From: Burkholderiales bacterium
Lineage (GTDB): Bacteria > Pseudomonadota > Gammaproteobacteria > Burkholderiales > Casimicrobiaceae
DNA length: 64,000 nucleotides
Direction: 5' to 3'
NCBI GenBank assembly: GCA_020853025.1
Contig: JADYZP010000009.1
Span: 175,791 to 239,790, forward strand
In this document: piece after piece, positions 11,239-20,713 of the stretch
Layout of the letters: each line of letters begins with the position of its first letter
Position numbering within the stretch: position 1 is the first letter of the stretch
Notes under the pieces: model-generated
Told to the model about the DNA's origin: nothing
What the model saw: only the letters and a program-made list of their open reading frames with translations
The model's database searches: none
Made by a program: the position numbers and the translations under genes

Positions 11239-11257
11239 GGCTTTGCGCCGCAAAGCC
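11239..11257. promoter_or_regulatory. Perfect 19-bp palindrome between htpG and SnoaL-like gene
   Basis: GGCTTTGCG-C-CGCAAAGCC has 9-base perfect arms around one base, midway in the 170-bp divergent intergenic region. It could be an operator for either gene or an RNA hairpin in a leader. It is not CIRCE-like. Confidence 0.4.
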
Positions 11258-11353
11258 GTATCATAGAGCACTCGAGCGCAGCCATCGCCGCGCTCGATCA
11301 CCCGGGCGAGCCTGGCTTCACCACCGCCGCCGCTTGCGTCATCGGAGTCCGTC

Positions 11354-11779
11354 ATGTCCATCGATGCGTTCATGTCCGGCTACAAGCGCGCGTGGGAGTC
11401 GAGCGACGAGCACCTTCTCGCTGCACTGTTCACGACTGACGGCGTTTATCGCAATACGCCGTTCGCGCAACAACGTGGACACGAGGCGATCAAGGCGTAC
11501 TGGCAGCGCACCAAGCTGCAAAGCGACATCCGCCTCGACTACGAAGTGCTGCATCGCGAAGAGCATGCCGGTGTCGCGCACTGGCGCACCACCTATCAGG
11601 TGACATCCGAGGAGTTGTTCCGCGTGTGGGCGGCTTCGACCGGCACCCCTCTCGTTGCCCGCAAGGAAGGCGATCCACTGCCACGGCTGGTGCTCGACGG
11701 CATCGCCGCCGCACGGTTCGCCGCCGATGGAAAGTGCAGTGAGCTGCGCCTGTGGTGGCACAGCAGGACGGACGAATAG
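11354..11779 (+). CDS. SnoaL-like / NTF2-fold protein
   Basis: 141 residues matching the SnoaL-like fold by pattern: an N-terminal helix [18 protein letters not shown], then [26 protein letters not shown], and a sheet ending CSELRLWWH. Members are often small isomerases or unknown helpers; no catalytic residue can be assigned. Its TAG stop overlaps the GTG start of the hppD remnant (TAGTG), so this gene was coupled to hppD and fahA and may have an accessory role in that cluster. Confidence 0.7.
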   Translation: MSIDAFMSGYKRAWESSDEHLLAALFTTDGVYRNTPFAQQRGHEAIKAYWQRTKLQSDIRLDYEVLHREEHAGVAHWRTTYQVTSEELFRVWAASTGTPLVARKEGDPLPRLVLDGIAAARFAADGKCSELRLWWHSRTDE

Positions 11780-11958
11780 TGGCCGACCCTTTCGACAATC
11801 CGATGGGGCTGATGGGCTTCGAGTTCGTCGAATTCGCTTCTCCGACACCCGGCGTGCTGGAGCCGGTCTTCGAAATGCTCGGCGAGGGCAACTTCAAGGC
11901 GCTGTTCGAATCGCTCGAGCGCGACCAGTTGCGCCGCGGCGCGATCGAGCCGAGCTGA
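11779..11958 (+). pseudogene. hppD: 4-hydroxyphenylpyruvate dioxygenase remnant (N- and C-termini fused)
   Basis: A 59-residue frame begins [16 protein letters not shown] and runs to PVFEMLG, the conserved first ~35 residues of bacterial HPPD. It then passes directly into [20 protein letters not shown], the conserved HPPD C-terminus. About 300 internal residues are gone, including all three Fe(II) ligands, yet the frame is kept. The family is about 360 residues long, so this cannot be an active enzyme. A short TCGGC-like homology is plausible at the joint. The neighbour is fahA, later in the same tyrosine/homogentisate pathway. Another hppD copy may exist elsewhere. Confidence 0.85.
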
Positions 11959-11978
11959 GTACCCACGAGCCGGCAGCG

Positions 11979-13244
11979 ATGACTACTTCCGTCGACGACA
12001 CGCACGATCCGGCGCTCTCGAGCTGGGTCGAATCCGCCAACGACCCCGGTACCGACGTCCCGATCCAGAACCTGCCCTTCGGACGCTTTCGCCGCGCAGG
12101 CGAGGCGAGGTACCGGATCGGTGTGGCGATCGGTGACCAGATCGTCGACCTCGAGCACGCGCGACTGCTGTCGACCGACGACATGAACGACTTCATGCGC
12201 GCGGGTGCGCCTGCGCGCACCGCGCTGCGACACTCGCTGTCACAGCGGCTGCGCGACGGCAGTGCGCAGCAAAGCGCGATTCAGGCGAGCCTGGTCCCGA
12301 TGGCGGCGGTCGAGATGGGACTGCCCTGCCGCATCGGCGACTACACCGACTTCTACACCAGCATCCATCACGCAACCAACGTCGGACGCCAGTTCCGGCC
12401 CGAAGCGCCGCTCCTGCCCAACTACAAGTGGGTGCCGATCGGCTACCACGGTCGCGCATCGTCGATCATCGCCAGCGGCGAGTCGATACGCCGCCCACGC
12501 GGCCAGTCCAAGCGTCCCGATGACGAGACCCCGCACGTCGGCCCTTCGGCGCGGCTCGACTACGAGCTCGAACTCGGCATCGTCGTCGGCGCGCCGAATG
12601 CGCTGGGCGAGCCGATTCCGCTCGACGATGCCGAAGCGCATATCTTCGGCCTCGCGCTGTTCAACGACTGGACCGCGCGTGACCTCCAGGTGTGGGAGTA
12701 CCAGCCGCTGGGACCCTTCCTGTCGAAGAACTTCGCGTCCACGCTGTCGCCGTGGCTGGTGACGATGGAAGCGCTGGCCCCGTTCCGTGCCCCATTCCGG
12801 CGCCCGGCCGGCGACCCTTCGCCGCTGCCCTATCTCGATGCGGCCGCCAACCGCGCGGCAGGCGCCCTCGACATCGCACTCGAAGTCTGGCTGCAGACGT
12901 CGACGATGCGCAACGCCGGCACTCCGCCACAGCGACTGATGCAGTCGAATTTCCGCGACAGCTACTGGACGGTGGCACAGCTGATCACGCATCACACGAT
13001 CAACGGCTGCAACCTGCGGGCAGGCGACCTTCTGGGCTCGGGGACACAGTCGGGTCCTGAGCCCGGACAAGGCGGCTCGCTGCTCGAATTGACGCTGGGC
13101 GGCAAGCAGCCGCTGCAGCTTGCCGACGGCGAGATGCGCGGGTTTCTCGAGGACGGCGACACCGTGATCCTGCGCGGGCATTGCGCACGTGCAGGCTTTC
13201 GCCGCGTCGGCTTCGGCGACTGCGCGGGAACGATCGTCGCATGA
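11979..13244 (+). CDS. fahA: Fumarylacetoacetase
   Basis: 421 residues, close to full FAH length. The N-terminal SH3-like domain (PFGRFRR) is followed by the catalytic core with DYTDFYTSIHHATNVG (metal Asp and catalytic His), LDYELELG (Glu metal ligands), FNDWTARD and KNFASTLSPW, ending with a GDTVILRG strand. It cleaves fumarylacetoacetate to fumarate and acetoacetate, the last step of tyrosine/homogentisate breakdown. The ATG at 11979 follows the hppD remnant by 20 bases. Its TGA overlaps the ATG of the next gene (ATGA), so the cluster is an operon. Confidence 0.95.
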   Translation: MTTSVDDTHDPALSSWVESANDPGTDVPIQNLPFGRFRRAGEARYRIGVAIGDQIVDLEHARLLSTDDMNDFMRAGAPARTALRHSLSQRLRDGSAQQSAIQASLVPMAAVEMGLPCRIGDYTDFYTSIHHATNVGRQFRPEAPLLPNYKWVPIGYHGRASSIIASGESIRRPRGQSKRPDDETPHVGPSARLDYELELGIVVGAPNALGEPIPLDDAEAHIFGLALFNDWTARDLQVWEYQPLGPFLSKNFASTLSPWLVTMEALAPFRAPFRRPAGDPSPLPYLDAAANRAAGALDIALEVWLQTSTMRNAGTPPQRLMQSNFRDSYWTVAQLITHHTINGCNLRAGDLLGSGTQSGPEPGQGGSLLELTLGGKQPLQLADGEMRGFLEDGDTVILRGHCARAGFRRVGFGDCAGTIVA

Positions 13245-13957
13245 GCGCAGCGCCCGTGCCTTCGCCTGCCACGGTCGTCGTCACCGGCGCCGCGGGCAAT
13301 CTCGGTCGCGCGGTGGCCCGGGCCTTTGCCGAACGCGGCGCGAAGCTCGTGCTGCTCGGCCGCAGCCGGGAAGCGCTCGATGCGCTGCATGGCGCGCCGG
13401 ATGACGCTCGCCTGCACATTGCCGTCGATCTGCTGGACGCAGCACAGGTCGATACCGCCGCGCAGGCGGCGATCGATCGCTTCGGACGCATCGACGTCCT
13501 CTGCAACATCGCCGGCGGTTTCCGCATGGGGCCAGCCGTACACCAGACGAGCGACACCGATTTCGCGTTCCTGATCGACATCAACGCGAGCACGCTGCTG
13601 CATGCCGCACGCGCCTTCGTGCCACGGATGCTCGCCGGCGGCGGCGGCAAGATCGTCAATGTCGGCGCCTTCGCGGCACAGAAGGGTGCGGCGAACATGG
13701 GCGCGTACACGGCCGCCAAGAGCACGGTGATCCGGCTCACCGAGGCGATGGCCGCGGAACTGCGCGAACGGAACATCAACGTCAACTGCGTGCTGCCGAC
13801 GGTTATCGACACGCCGGAGAATCGCAAGGCGATGCCCAAAGCCGATCCGGGCCGCTGGGTCGCGCCCGACGACCTGGCCCGCGTCATCGTCTTCCTGGCC
13901 TCCCCCGAGGCGGTCGCCATCCACGGCGCCGCGTTGCCGGTGACGGGACTCTCGTAG
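13241..13957 (+). CDS. Short-chain dehydrogenase/reductase
   Basis: 238-residue classical SDR: TGAAGNLGRAVA cofactor motif near the N-terminus, a CNIAGG motif, and the catalytic Tyr/Lys in GAYTAAKST. It is translationally coupled to fahA by an ATGA overlap and followed 34 bases later by folE. In a phenylalanine/tyrosine pathway, an SDR beside a pterin-forming FolE could recycle dihydropterin for phenylalanine hydroxylase, but that is inference; a generic oxidoreductase is equally possible. Confidence 0.8.
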   Translation: MSAAPVPSPATVVVTGAAGNLGRAVARAFAERGAKLVLLGRSREALDALHGAPDDARLHIAVDLLDAAQVDTAAQAAIDRFGRIDVLCNIAGGFRMGPAVHQTSDTDFAFLIDINASTLLHAARAFVPRMLAGGGGKIVNVGAFAAQKGAANMGAYTAAKSTVIRLTEAMAAELRERNINVNCVLPTVIDTPENRKAMPKADPGRWVAPDDLARVIVFLASPEAVAIHGAALPVTGLS

Positions 13958-13991
13958 CGGCCGGCGGATCGCGCCAACCTCGTGAAAGCCA

Positions 13992-14639
13992 ATGCACATG
14001 AAATCGACCATCCAATGCGAAAGCACGAACCCCGCCGCGTCTGCCGCGCAGCCGTCGCGCGCCGAGGCGATCGCCGCCGTGCGCACGCTGATCCGCTGGG
14101 CCGGCGACGATCCGGACCGCGAGGGCCTGCTCGAAACGCCGGACCGGGTAATCCGCGCCTACGCCGAGTACTTCTCCGGCTACCGGCAGGACCCGACAGA
14201 AATCCTCGCCAAGACGTTCTCGGAAGTCGATGGTTACGACGAGATGATCGTGATGAACGACATCCGCTTCGAAAGCCACTGTGAGCACCACATGGCGCCG
14301 ATCATCGGCTGCGTGCACATCGGTTACCTGCCCGACCGGCGTGTGGTCGGCATTTCCAAGCTCGCACGGCTGGTCGAGATTTACGCGCGACGACTGCAGA
14401 TCCAGGAGAAGATGACCGTACAGATCGCCGACACGCTGGCCGAGGTTCTGCAGCCGAACGGCGTTGCCGTCGTCGTCGAGGCGGCGCATCAGTGCATGAC
14501 GACACGCGGCGTGCACAAACCCGGCGCCACGCTGGTGACCAGCCGCATGCTCGGTGCGTTTCGCAAAGACGCGACCACTCGCCGCGAATTCCTGGCGATC
14601 ATCGGGCGCAACGGCAGCGGAATGCCCGCCCACGCCTAG
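13992..14639 (+). CDS. folE: GTP cyclohydrolase I
   Basis: 215 residues of the FolE1 family. Zinc and catalytic motifs are visible: SHCEHHMAP (Cys and His ligands) and AHQCMTTRG (second Cys), with a conserved [10 protein letters not shown] helix. It makes 7,8-dihydroneopterin triphosphate from GTP for folate or pterin synthesis. Its place at the end of the fahA cluster hints at a pterin cofactor need in aromatic amino-acid hydroxylation. The start ATG at 13992 has only a weak Shine-Dalgarno; an in-frame ATG two codons later is possible. Confidence 0.93.
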   Translation: MHMKSTIQCESTNPAASAAQPSRAEAIAAVRTLIRWAGDDPDREGLLETPDRVIRAYAEYFSGYRQDPTEILAKTFSEVDGYDEMIVMNDIRFESHCEHHMAPIIGCVHIGYLPDRRVVGISKLARLVEIYARRLQIQEKMTVQIADTLAEVLQPNGVAVVVEAAHQCMTTRGVHKPGATLVTSRMLGAFRKDATTRREFLAIIGRNGSGMPAHA

Positions 14640-14645
14640 GCTCAC

Positions 14646-15767
14646 GTGCAACCGACGATCGTCGTCGCGCCCGCCTCGGGTGCCGAGGTGACAGAAGTGC
14701 ACTGTGCGGGCGCATGGAACGTCCATGCACTCGCAGAACTCGAGCGGCGGCTCGAGGCCGTCGACTGGCCGACGCAGGGCGAGATCGTCGTCGACGGCAG
14801 CGCGCTTTCGACGCTCGACACTTCGGGCGCATGGCTGTTGCAGCGCACGCTGCGCGATCTCGGAGCCGGAGGCCGACGCGTTTCCGTGCGCGGCCTGCGG
14901 CCGGAACATGCGGCGGTCATGAAGCTGATCGCGGCGTGCGAGATTTCGGCGCCGGCGCCTGTCGCAACGACGCCGGATACGCTGACCCGGCTCGGCCGCC
15001 ACGCATGGGGCGGCATCATCGGCAGCATCGGCTATTTTTCCTTCGTCGGAGAGAGCTTCATCGCGCTGCTGCGCTCCCTCCGGCATCCGTCCCGCCTGCG
15101 CTGGCGGCCGATCCTGCACAACGTGCAGTCGGCGGGCGTGGAAGCGCTGCCGATCACCGGTCTCCTGTCGTTCCTGATGGGTATCGTCATTGCCTACCAG
15201 GGCGCGGACCAACTGCAGCGCTTCGGTGCGAACATCTTCGTCGTCGATCTCGTCGCGCTGGCGATGCTGCGCGAACTGTCTCCGCTGCTGACCGCGATCA
15301 TCATCGCCGGACGCTCCGGCTCGGCGTACACCGCGCAAATCGGCACGATGAAGGTTACCGAGGAGATCGACGCGCTGCGCACGATAGGCATCGGACCGCA
15401 GGAGCTGCTGGTGCTGCCCAAGGTCGTCGCGCTGATCATCGTGATGCCGCTTCTGACCGTCTACACCGACGTCACCGGCGTACTCGGCGGCATGGTCATG
15501 GCACGATTCAAGCTCGACATCGGCTTCGACGTGTTCATCGACCGCCTGGACGAAGCGATCAGCCTGTCGTCATACTGGACCGGACTCATGAAGGCGCCGG
15601 TATTTGCAATGATCATCGCGCTGGTCGGCTGCTATCGCGGCTTCCACGTCACCGGCAGCGCCCAGAGCGTGGGCCGGCAGACCACGATCAGCGTCGTCCA
15701 GGCGATCTTCCTGGTGATCCTGACCGACGCTATTTTCTCCGTCGCGTTCCTGTGGCTCGACCTCTGA
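14646..15767 (+). CDS. MlaE-family ABC permease with N-terminal STAS domain
   Basis: 373 residues. Residues about 1-95 form a STAS domain (IVVDGSALSTLDTSGAWLL) and the rest a MlaE/YrbE permease, with conserved GRSGSAYTAQIGTMKVTEEI and several long hydrophobic helices. In Mla, STAS is the separate MlaB; the fused form is common in other MCE systems. The start is the GTG at 14646, six bases after the folE stop. The TGA overlaps the ATG of the ATPase gene. First gene of a four-gene MCE lipid-transport operon in the inner membrane. Confidence 0.9.
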   Translation: MQPTIVVAPASGAEVTEVHCAGAWNVHALAELERRLEAVDWPTQGEIVVDGSALSTLDTSGAWLLQRTLRDLGAGGRRVSVRGLRPEHAAVMKLIAACEISAPAPVATTPDTLTRLGRHAWGGIIGSIGYFSFVGESFIALLRSLRHPSRLRWRPILHNVQSAGVEALPITGLLSFLMGIVIAYQGADQLQRFGANIFVVDLVALAMLRELSPLLTAIIIAGRSGSAYTAQIGTMKVTEEIDALRTIGIGPQELLVLPKVVALIIVMPLLTVYTDVTGVLGGMVMARFKLDIGFDVFIDRLDEAISLSSYWTGLMKAPVFAMIIALVGCYRGFHVTGSAQSVGRQTTISVVQAIFLVILTDAIFSVAFLWLDL

Positions 15768-16567
15768 TGAACGTCACGGCCACGCCTTCGGCGGCAGACG
15801 CCGTCATCGAGGTGCGCGGTCTCGTCACCCGTTTCGGCGATGCGGTGGTCCACGACAACCTCGACATGAGCGTCCACAAGGGCGAGGTCTTCGCGCTGGT
15901 CGGCAGCAGCGGTTCCGGAAAGTCGACGCTGCTGCGCGAGATCATCCTGCTGCAGCGGCCGGTGTCCGGATCGATCCGCGTCCTCGGGCAGGAAGTGGTC
16001 GGTCTGTCCGACGACGAGGCGCTGCCGCTGCGCCGCCGCTGGGGCGTGATGTTCGAGCGCGGTGCGCTGTTCAGTTCGCTCACCGTCGCCGAGAACGTCG
16101 GCATGGTTCTCGAGGAGCACACCGACCTGGGGCCCCGGCTGATCGACGAGGTCGCCGCCGTGAAAATCGCACTGACCGGCTTGCCGGCCGACGCCGGTCC
16201 CAAGTACCCGAGCGAGCTCTCCGGCGGCATGCGCAAGCGGGCGTCGCTCGCGCGCGCGCTGGCGCTCGATCCGGAACTCCTGTTTCTGGACGAGCCCACC
16301 GCCGGGCTCGATCCCTTGAGTGCCTCCGGCATCGACGACCTCGTCCGCAGTCTGCGTGAGGGGCTGGGCCTGACGATCATGATGGTGACGCACGACCTCG
16401 ACCTCCTGTGGCAAGCGGCGGACCGGGTCGCCGTGCTCGGCCGCGGCCGCATCGCTCAGGCGGACACGATGACCGAACTGTCGCGCTCGGAGGATCCGCT
16501 GGTCAGCCAGTATTTCCATGGACCGCGCGGCCGCGCCGCTCTGGAGCAGGCATGGAAGCGAAAGTGA
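15767..16567 (+). CDS. MlaF-like ABC transporter ATP-binding protein
   Basis: 266-residue ABC ATPase: Walker A GSSGSGKST, signature LSGGMRKRASLARAL (the LSGGM form typical of MlaF), Walker B LLFLDEPTAGLDP, and switch His in VTHDLD. It powers lipid movement together with the STAS-permease and the MCE protein. It overlaps the previous gene by one base and the next by 16 bases. Confidence 0.93.
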   Translation: MNVTATPSAADAVIEVRGLVTRFGDAVVHDNLDMSVHKGEVFALVGSSGSGKSTLLREIILLQRPVSGSIRVLGQEVVGLSDDEALPLRRRWGVMFERGALFSSLTVAENVGMVLEEHTDLGPRLIDEVAAVKIALTGLPADAGPKYPSELSGGMRKRASLARALALDPELLFLDEPTAGLDPLSASGIDDLVRSLREGLGLTIMMVTHDLDLLWQAADRVAVLGRGRIAQADTMTELSRSEDPLVSQYFHGPRGRAALEQAWKRK

Positions 16568-17499
16568 ATTTCGCAGTCGTGGGTGTATTCGTGATCACGC
16601 TGACGGTGGCGATGATCGCGGGCCTCCTGTGGCTCGGTAGCGGCAAGTTCTATCGGCGGAGCTTCGATGGCTACGTCACCTACATGTCCGAATCGGTGGC
16701 TGGCCTCAACGTCAACGCGCCGGTCCGCTACCGCGGCGTCGACGTCGGGCGCGTGCGCAACATCGCGCTCGCTCCGGACAATGTCGAAGAGGTGAAGATC
16801 AGGCTCGACATCGAGCACGGCACTCCGGTCAAGGAGGACACCGTCGCCATGCTGCAATCGCAGGGACTGACCGGCATTGCCTTCGTGGAGTTGACGGCCG
16901 GCGGCAAGGACTCTGCGCCATTGCGCGCGCGCCCGGACGAGGAGTACCCGGTGATCGCGTCGGCGCCTTCGTTCATGAACCGGCTCGAAACGCTGGTCCC
17001 TGCACTGCTCGCCAATCTGACGCGGGTGAGCGAATCCGCCAACGCGTTGCTCGATGACGACAACCGGCGCACCGTCCACGCGACGCTCACCGAACTCGAG
17101 ATCCTGGCACGCAATCTCGCAGCGAGCTCGACCAACGTCGATCGCACGCTGGCGAGTGCTGCGCGCGCCATGGACAGCACGGCGCGCGCGATGGACAACG
17201 CCACGCGCGTCGCCGGGCAGCTGCCGCAGCTCGTGCAACGCGTCGAGCGTTCCGCCGACGCCTTCGACCGGATGGCCGCACAGTTGGCCGGCGCCGGCGC
17301 CAGCGCGCGCAGAGGAATCGACAGCGTCAGCAGCGACGTCGGGCAATTCACCAACGAGACATTGCCGGAGGTGCGTGCGCTGGTCACCGAGCTGCGCGCA
17401 CTGACGACGACACTGCGCCGCGTCGGTGACGAGGTCGAACGCAACCCGAGCGTGCTGCTGCACGGACGGCCGCCCGCGAAACGCGGCCCGGGAGAATGA
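16552..17499 (+). CDS. MlaD/MCE-domain periplasmic lipid-binding protein
   Basis: 315 residues. One N-terminal transmembrane helix (NFAVVGVFVITLTVAMIAGL) is followed by a single MCE domain (about 40-115, with VNAPVRYRGVDVGRV). A long Ala/Arg-rich helical region then runs to the end. Single MCE domains form hexameric rings that shuttle phospholipid across the periplasm; the long helical tail suggests a tube-like extension as in PqiB/LetB relatives, which is inference. The ATG at 16552 lies inside the 3' end of the ATPase gene. Confidence 0.9.
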   Translation: MEAKVNFAVVGVFVITLTVAMIAGLLWLGSGKFYRRSFDGYVTYMSESVAGLNVNAPVRYRGVDVGRVRNIALAPDNVEEVKIRLDIEHGTPVKEDTVAMLQSQGLTGIAFVELTAGGKDSAPLRARPDEEYPVIASAPSFMNRLETLVPALLANLTRVSESANALLDDDNRRTVHATLTELEILARNLAASSTNVDRTLASAARAMDSTARAMDNATRVAGQLPQLVQRVERSADAFDRMAAQLAGAGASARRGIDSVSSDVGQFTNETLPEVRALVTELRALTTTLRRVGDEVERNPSVLLHGRPPAKRGPGE

Positions 17500-18239
17500 T
17501 CGTGCGCATAGCCGGACCCGCCTCCAGACCTTCCCTCAGGCGCGAAGGCGCCCTGGCGCCGCCTTCCGCCCCGCTGCCGACCCTCGGCGACGGCGATGGT
17601 CGGTGCCGGTGGCGGCTGCCCCTCCTTCTGCTGGCGACAGCGGCGCTGCTCGCCGGCTGTACGGCACTGAAGCCGCCAGAGGTGGTGGAAGCGACGCTGC
17701 ACGTATTCGAACCCGGGATGGCGTCGGTGCGCGCGACGGTCGCGCGCGATCTCGTCCTCGAGATCGCCACGCCTACCGCGGCGCCGGGCTTCGACACGGC
17801 ACGAATGGCCTACGCGGTGCGGCCCTACGAACTCGATTACTTCGCGGTCAACCGCTGGGCCGACGCACCGGCGCGAATGCTGCGGCCGCTGCTGACGCGG
17901 GCGCTCGAGCGTTCGGGCGACTTTCGCGCCGTCGTGCAGTCTGCGGACGGCGTCGCCGCCGATCTACGGCTGGCGACTGAAATCGTTCGCCTGCAGCAGA
18001 ACTTCGCAACGCGTCCGAGCCGCGTCGAACTCGTGCTGCGCGTGCAGTTGGTCGACGTCCGCAATCGCCTTGTTGTCGCGACCCGGACGATCGCGGAAAC
18101 GGAAACCGCAGCGTCCGACGATCCGCGCGGTGGTGTGATCGCCGTCAACGCCGCGCTCCGGCGTGCACTGGCGCAGGTGGTCGAGTTCTGCACGGTCGAA
18201 TCCGGCCGCTTGCGGCCGCCATCCGCGACCGTGCGCTGA
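17496..18239 (+). CDS. ABC-type transport auxiliary lipoprotein
   Basis: 247 residues. A long N-terminal extension precedes a hydrophobic stretch ending in the lipobox LLAGC (Cys about residue 55). A later basic start may exist, because 40 residues before the hydrophobic core is unusual. The mature part (RMAYAVRPYELDYFAVNRWAD) matches the auxiliary lipoproteins that accompany MCE systems at the outer membrane. It overlaps the MCE gene by four bases (ATGA) and closes the operon. It is convergent with parC, 13 bases away. Confidence 0.82.
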   Translation: MIVRIAGPASRPSLRREGALAPPSAPLPTLGDGDGRCRWRLPLLLLATAALLAGCTALKPPEVVEATLHVFEPGMASVRATVARDLVLEIATPTAAPGFDTARMAYAVRPYELDYFAVNRWADAPARMLRPLLTRALERSGDFRAVVQSADGVAADLRLATEIVRLQQNFATRPSRVELVLRVQLVDVRNRLVVATRTIAETETAASDDPRGGVIAVNAALRRALAQVVEFCTVESGRLRPPSATVR

Positions 18240-18252
18240 GTCGGGCGGCGCT

Positions 18253-20676
18253 TCACGCTTTGGCCGGGCCAAAGCCGGTCGCCCGCAGCTTCCGCTCCAG
18301 GCGCGCGCCCTTTCTTGCGCGGCGCAGGACGTGGCGCGCGAGCGCCTCACCTTCGAGGACGACCTCGACGGCGCGGCCGGCGCGGTTGCTGCCGCGGACG
18401 ACGAGGCGCTTCGCCGTCGCCAATCCCACCGCCAGCAGGCGGTCACCGGCATCGAGCCCCATGACGATGACGCCGCGCCCGCGCGGCACCTCGCGCATTT
18501 CGGCAAGCGGGAAGACCAGGAGCTTGCCGCCGGCGGACAACGCCGCCACATGATCCAAGCCCGCCGCGAGCGCGACGGGCGCCACCGGCTCCTCGTCCTC
18601 GGCAAGGGTCATGAAGGCGCGGCCGGCCTTCACGCGCGACAGCATGTCGTCGAAGGTGGTCACGAAGCCATAGCCGCCGCTGCCCGCCACCAGAAGTTTC
18701 TGGCCGGGTGCCGCGCACAGCGCATGCGCCACGCGCGCACCCGGCTGCAGGTCGATGAGCGTGGTCACCGGCACCCCGTCACCGCGACCGCCCGGAATGT
18801 CCGCGCCGCGAATCGTGTAAGCGCGCCCTTGCGTGTCGAGGATAAGCACCGGGTTGACGGTACGCGTCTCGAGGATCGCCGCCGGAGCATCGCCGGAGCG
18901 CCACGCGAACTGTGTCGCATCGAGCGCGTGGCCCTGTCGCGACCGGATCCAGCCGTGATGGGACAGTGTCACCGTGATCGGCTCGTCGGGGACGGTGCGA
19001 CTGGAAATTGCCGGCGCCACCTCCTCGATCAGCGTGCGGCGCGCGTCGCCGAAGCGCTGGGCGTCGGCTTCGATTTCCGAGACGATCATCTCCGCCAGCG
19101 CCGACCGGTCCGCAAGCAGCCGCTGCAGCGCGCGACGTTCCGCCTTCAGTGATTTCTGCTCGGCCTCGATCCTGATTCCTTCCAGCCGTGCGAGCTGGCG
19201 CAGGCGGATTTCGAGAATGTCATCGGCCTGGACATCGGTCAATCCGAAGGCCTGCATCAGGTCGGCCTTCGGATCGTCCGCCTTGCGGATGATGCGGATC
19301 ACGCGGTCGATCGCCAGCAGCGCGATCAGCCTTCCTTCGAGTATGTGGATGCGGCGTTCGACTTCGGACAAACGATGCCGGCTGCGGCGCGTGACGCATT
19401 CGAAGCGGAATTCGATCCACTCGTCGAGCAGCGCCTTCAGGTTCTTCTGCCGCGGACGCCCGTCGCGCCCGAGCGCGACCAGGTTGACCGGCAGGCTGGA
19501 CTCGAGTCGGGTCTGCGCGAGCAGAAGGTCGATGAACTCCTGCGGATTCTGGCGGCTCGAGTGGGGCTCGAGGACGATACGCACCGGCGCGTCCTTGTCC
19601 GATTCGTCGCGAACGGTGTCGAGCGCGCCGAGCAGCAGCGCCTTCAGGTTCAGCTGATCCTGCGTCAGCGACTTCTTGCCCTCCTTCGGCTTCGGATTGG
19701 TCGCCCGTTCGAGATCCTCGAGCACCATGCGCGTCGACACTCCGGACGGCAGCTCGGTCACCGCGATGCGCCACTGTCCGCGCGCCAGTTCCTCGACCTT
19801 CCATCGCGCACGCATGCGCAGGCTGCCGCGGCCGCCGGCGTAGATGGCGCGGAGGTCGGCCGGCGACGAAATCACCTGCCCGCCGCCGGGCAGGTCGGGC
19901 CCGGGCAGCAAGGCGAGCAGCGCGTCGACAGGGATGTCCGGATCGTGGATCACGGCAATCACCGCGCGCGCGACCTCGGCCAAATTATGCGACGGGACGT
20001 CGGTTGCCATGCCGACGCCGATGCCGGAGCTGCCGTTCAGCAGCAGCATCGGCAGCCGCGCCGGCAGCAGCTTCGGCTCGCGAAATGCGCCGTCGTAGTT
20101 GGCGACGAAGTCGACGGTATCGCGGTCGATCTCCGAGAGCAGCAGTTCGGCGATCGCGGTCAGCCGGCATTCGGTGTAGCGCATCGCCGCCGCGTTGTCA
20201 CCGTCGCGCGAACCGAAATTGCCCTGGCCGTCGATCAATGGGTAGCGCAGAGAGAAATCCTGCGCCTGCCGCACCAGCGCGTCGTAGGCGGCGGAGTCGC
20301 CATGCGGATGGTACTTGCCGAGGACGTCGCCGACGACGCGCGCCGACTTGACGTGGCGCGACGGAGCATAGAGGCCCAGTTGGTGCATGGCGAAGAGGAT
20401 GCGTCGCTGCACGGGCTTCTGCCCGTCGGCGATATCGGGCAGCGCGCGGCCCATGACGACGCTCATCGCGTATTCGAGGTAGCTGCGCTCAGCGAACGCG
20501 GCCAGCGACAGCGCGTCGCCGTCATCCGCCTCCCGGCCGAGCGGTGCGGGTGGCGCCGGCGGTGCTGGAACGCCTTCCCCCACCGGCAGGTCGGCGAACA
20601 ATTCGCCGCTCAGCTCGTCGGGCGCCGCATGCCGCGTGGTCCTGCCCGGGGATCGGGATTTGCGTGGTCCGGCCAT
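18253..20676 (-). CDS. parC: DNA topoisomerase IV subunit A
   Basis: 807 residues. A 55-residue Pro/Ala-rich N-terminal extension is followed by the breakage-reunion domain: [18 protein letters not shown], the quinolone-determining region [15 protein letters not shown], and the active-site Tyr in [10 protein letters not shown]. The C-terminal beta-pinwheel has degenerate blades rather than a canonical GyrA box. The Ser/Asp of the quinolone region look wild-type. The N-terminal extension may be over-long, but no better start is visible. It follows parE by 37 bases on the same strand. Confidence 0.93.
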   Translation of the reverse strand: MAGPRKSRSPGRTTRHAAPDELSGELFADLPVGEGVPAPPAPPAPLGREADDGDALSLAAFAERSYLEYAMSVVMGRALPDIADGQKPVQRRILFAMHQLGLYAPSRHVKSARVVGDVLGKYHPHGDSAAYDALVRQAQDFSLRYPLIDGQGNFGSRDGDNAAAMRYTECRLTAIAELLLSEIDRDTVDFVANYDGAFREPKLLPARLPMLLLNGSSGIGVGMATDVPSHNLAEVARAVIAVIHDPDIPVDALLALLPGPDLPGGGQVISSPADLRAIYAGGRGSLRMRARWKVEELARGQWRIAVTELPSGVSTRMVLEDLERATNPKPKEGKKSLTQDQLNLKALLLGALDTVRDESDKDAPVRIVLEPHSSRQNPQEFIDLLLAQTRLESSLPVNLVALGRDGRPRQKNLKALLDEWIEFRFECVTRRSRHRLSEVERRIHILEGRLIALLAIDRVIRIIRKADDPKADLMQAFGLTDVQADDILEIRLRQLARLEGIRIEAEQKSLKAERRALQRLLADRSALAEMIVSEIEADAQRFGDARRTLIEEVAPAISSRTVPDEPITVTLSHHGWIRSRQGHALDATQFAWRSGDAPAAILETRTVNPVLILDTQGRAYTIRGADIPGGRGDGVPVTTLIDLQPGARVAHALCAAPGQKLLVAGSGGYGFVTTFDDMLSRVKAGRAFMTLAEDEEPVAPVALAAGLDHVAALSAGGKLLVFPLAEMREVPRGRGVIVMGLDAGDRLLAVGLATAKRLVVRGSNRAGRAVEVVLEGEALARHVLRRARKGARLERKLRATGFGPAKA

Positions 20677-20713
20677 GCGAATTTCGCTCTTGCGCGTCGG
20701 GTATCGTCGCGCG

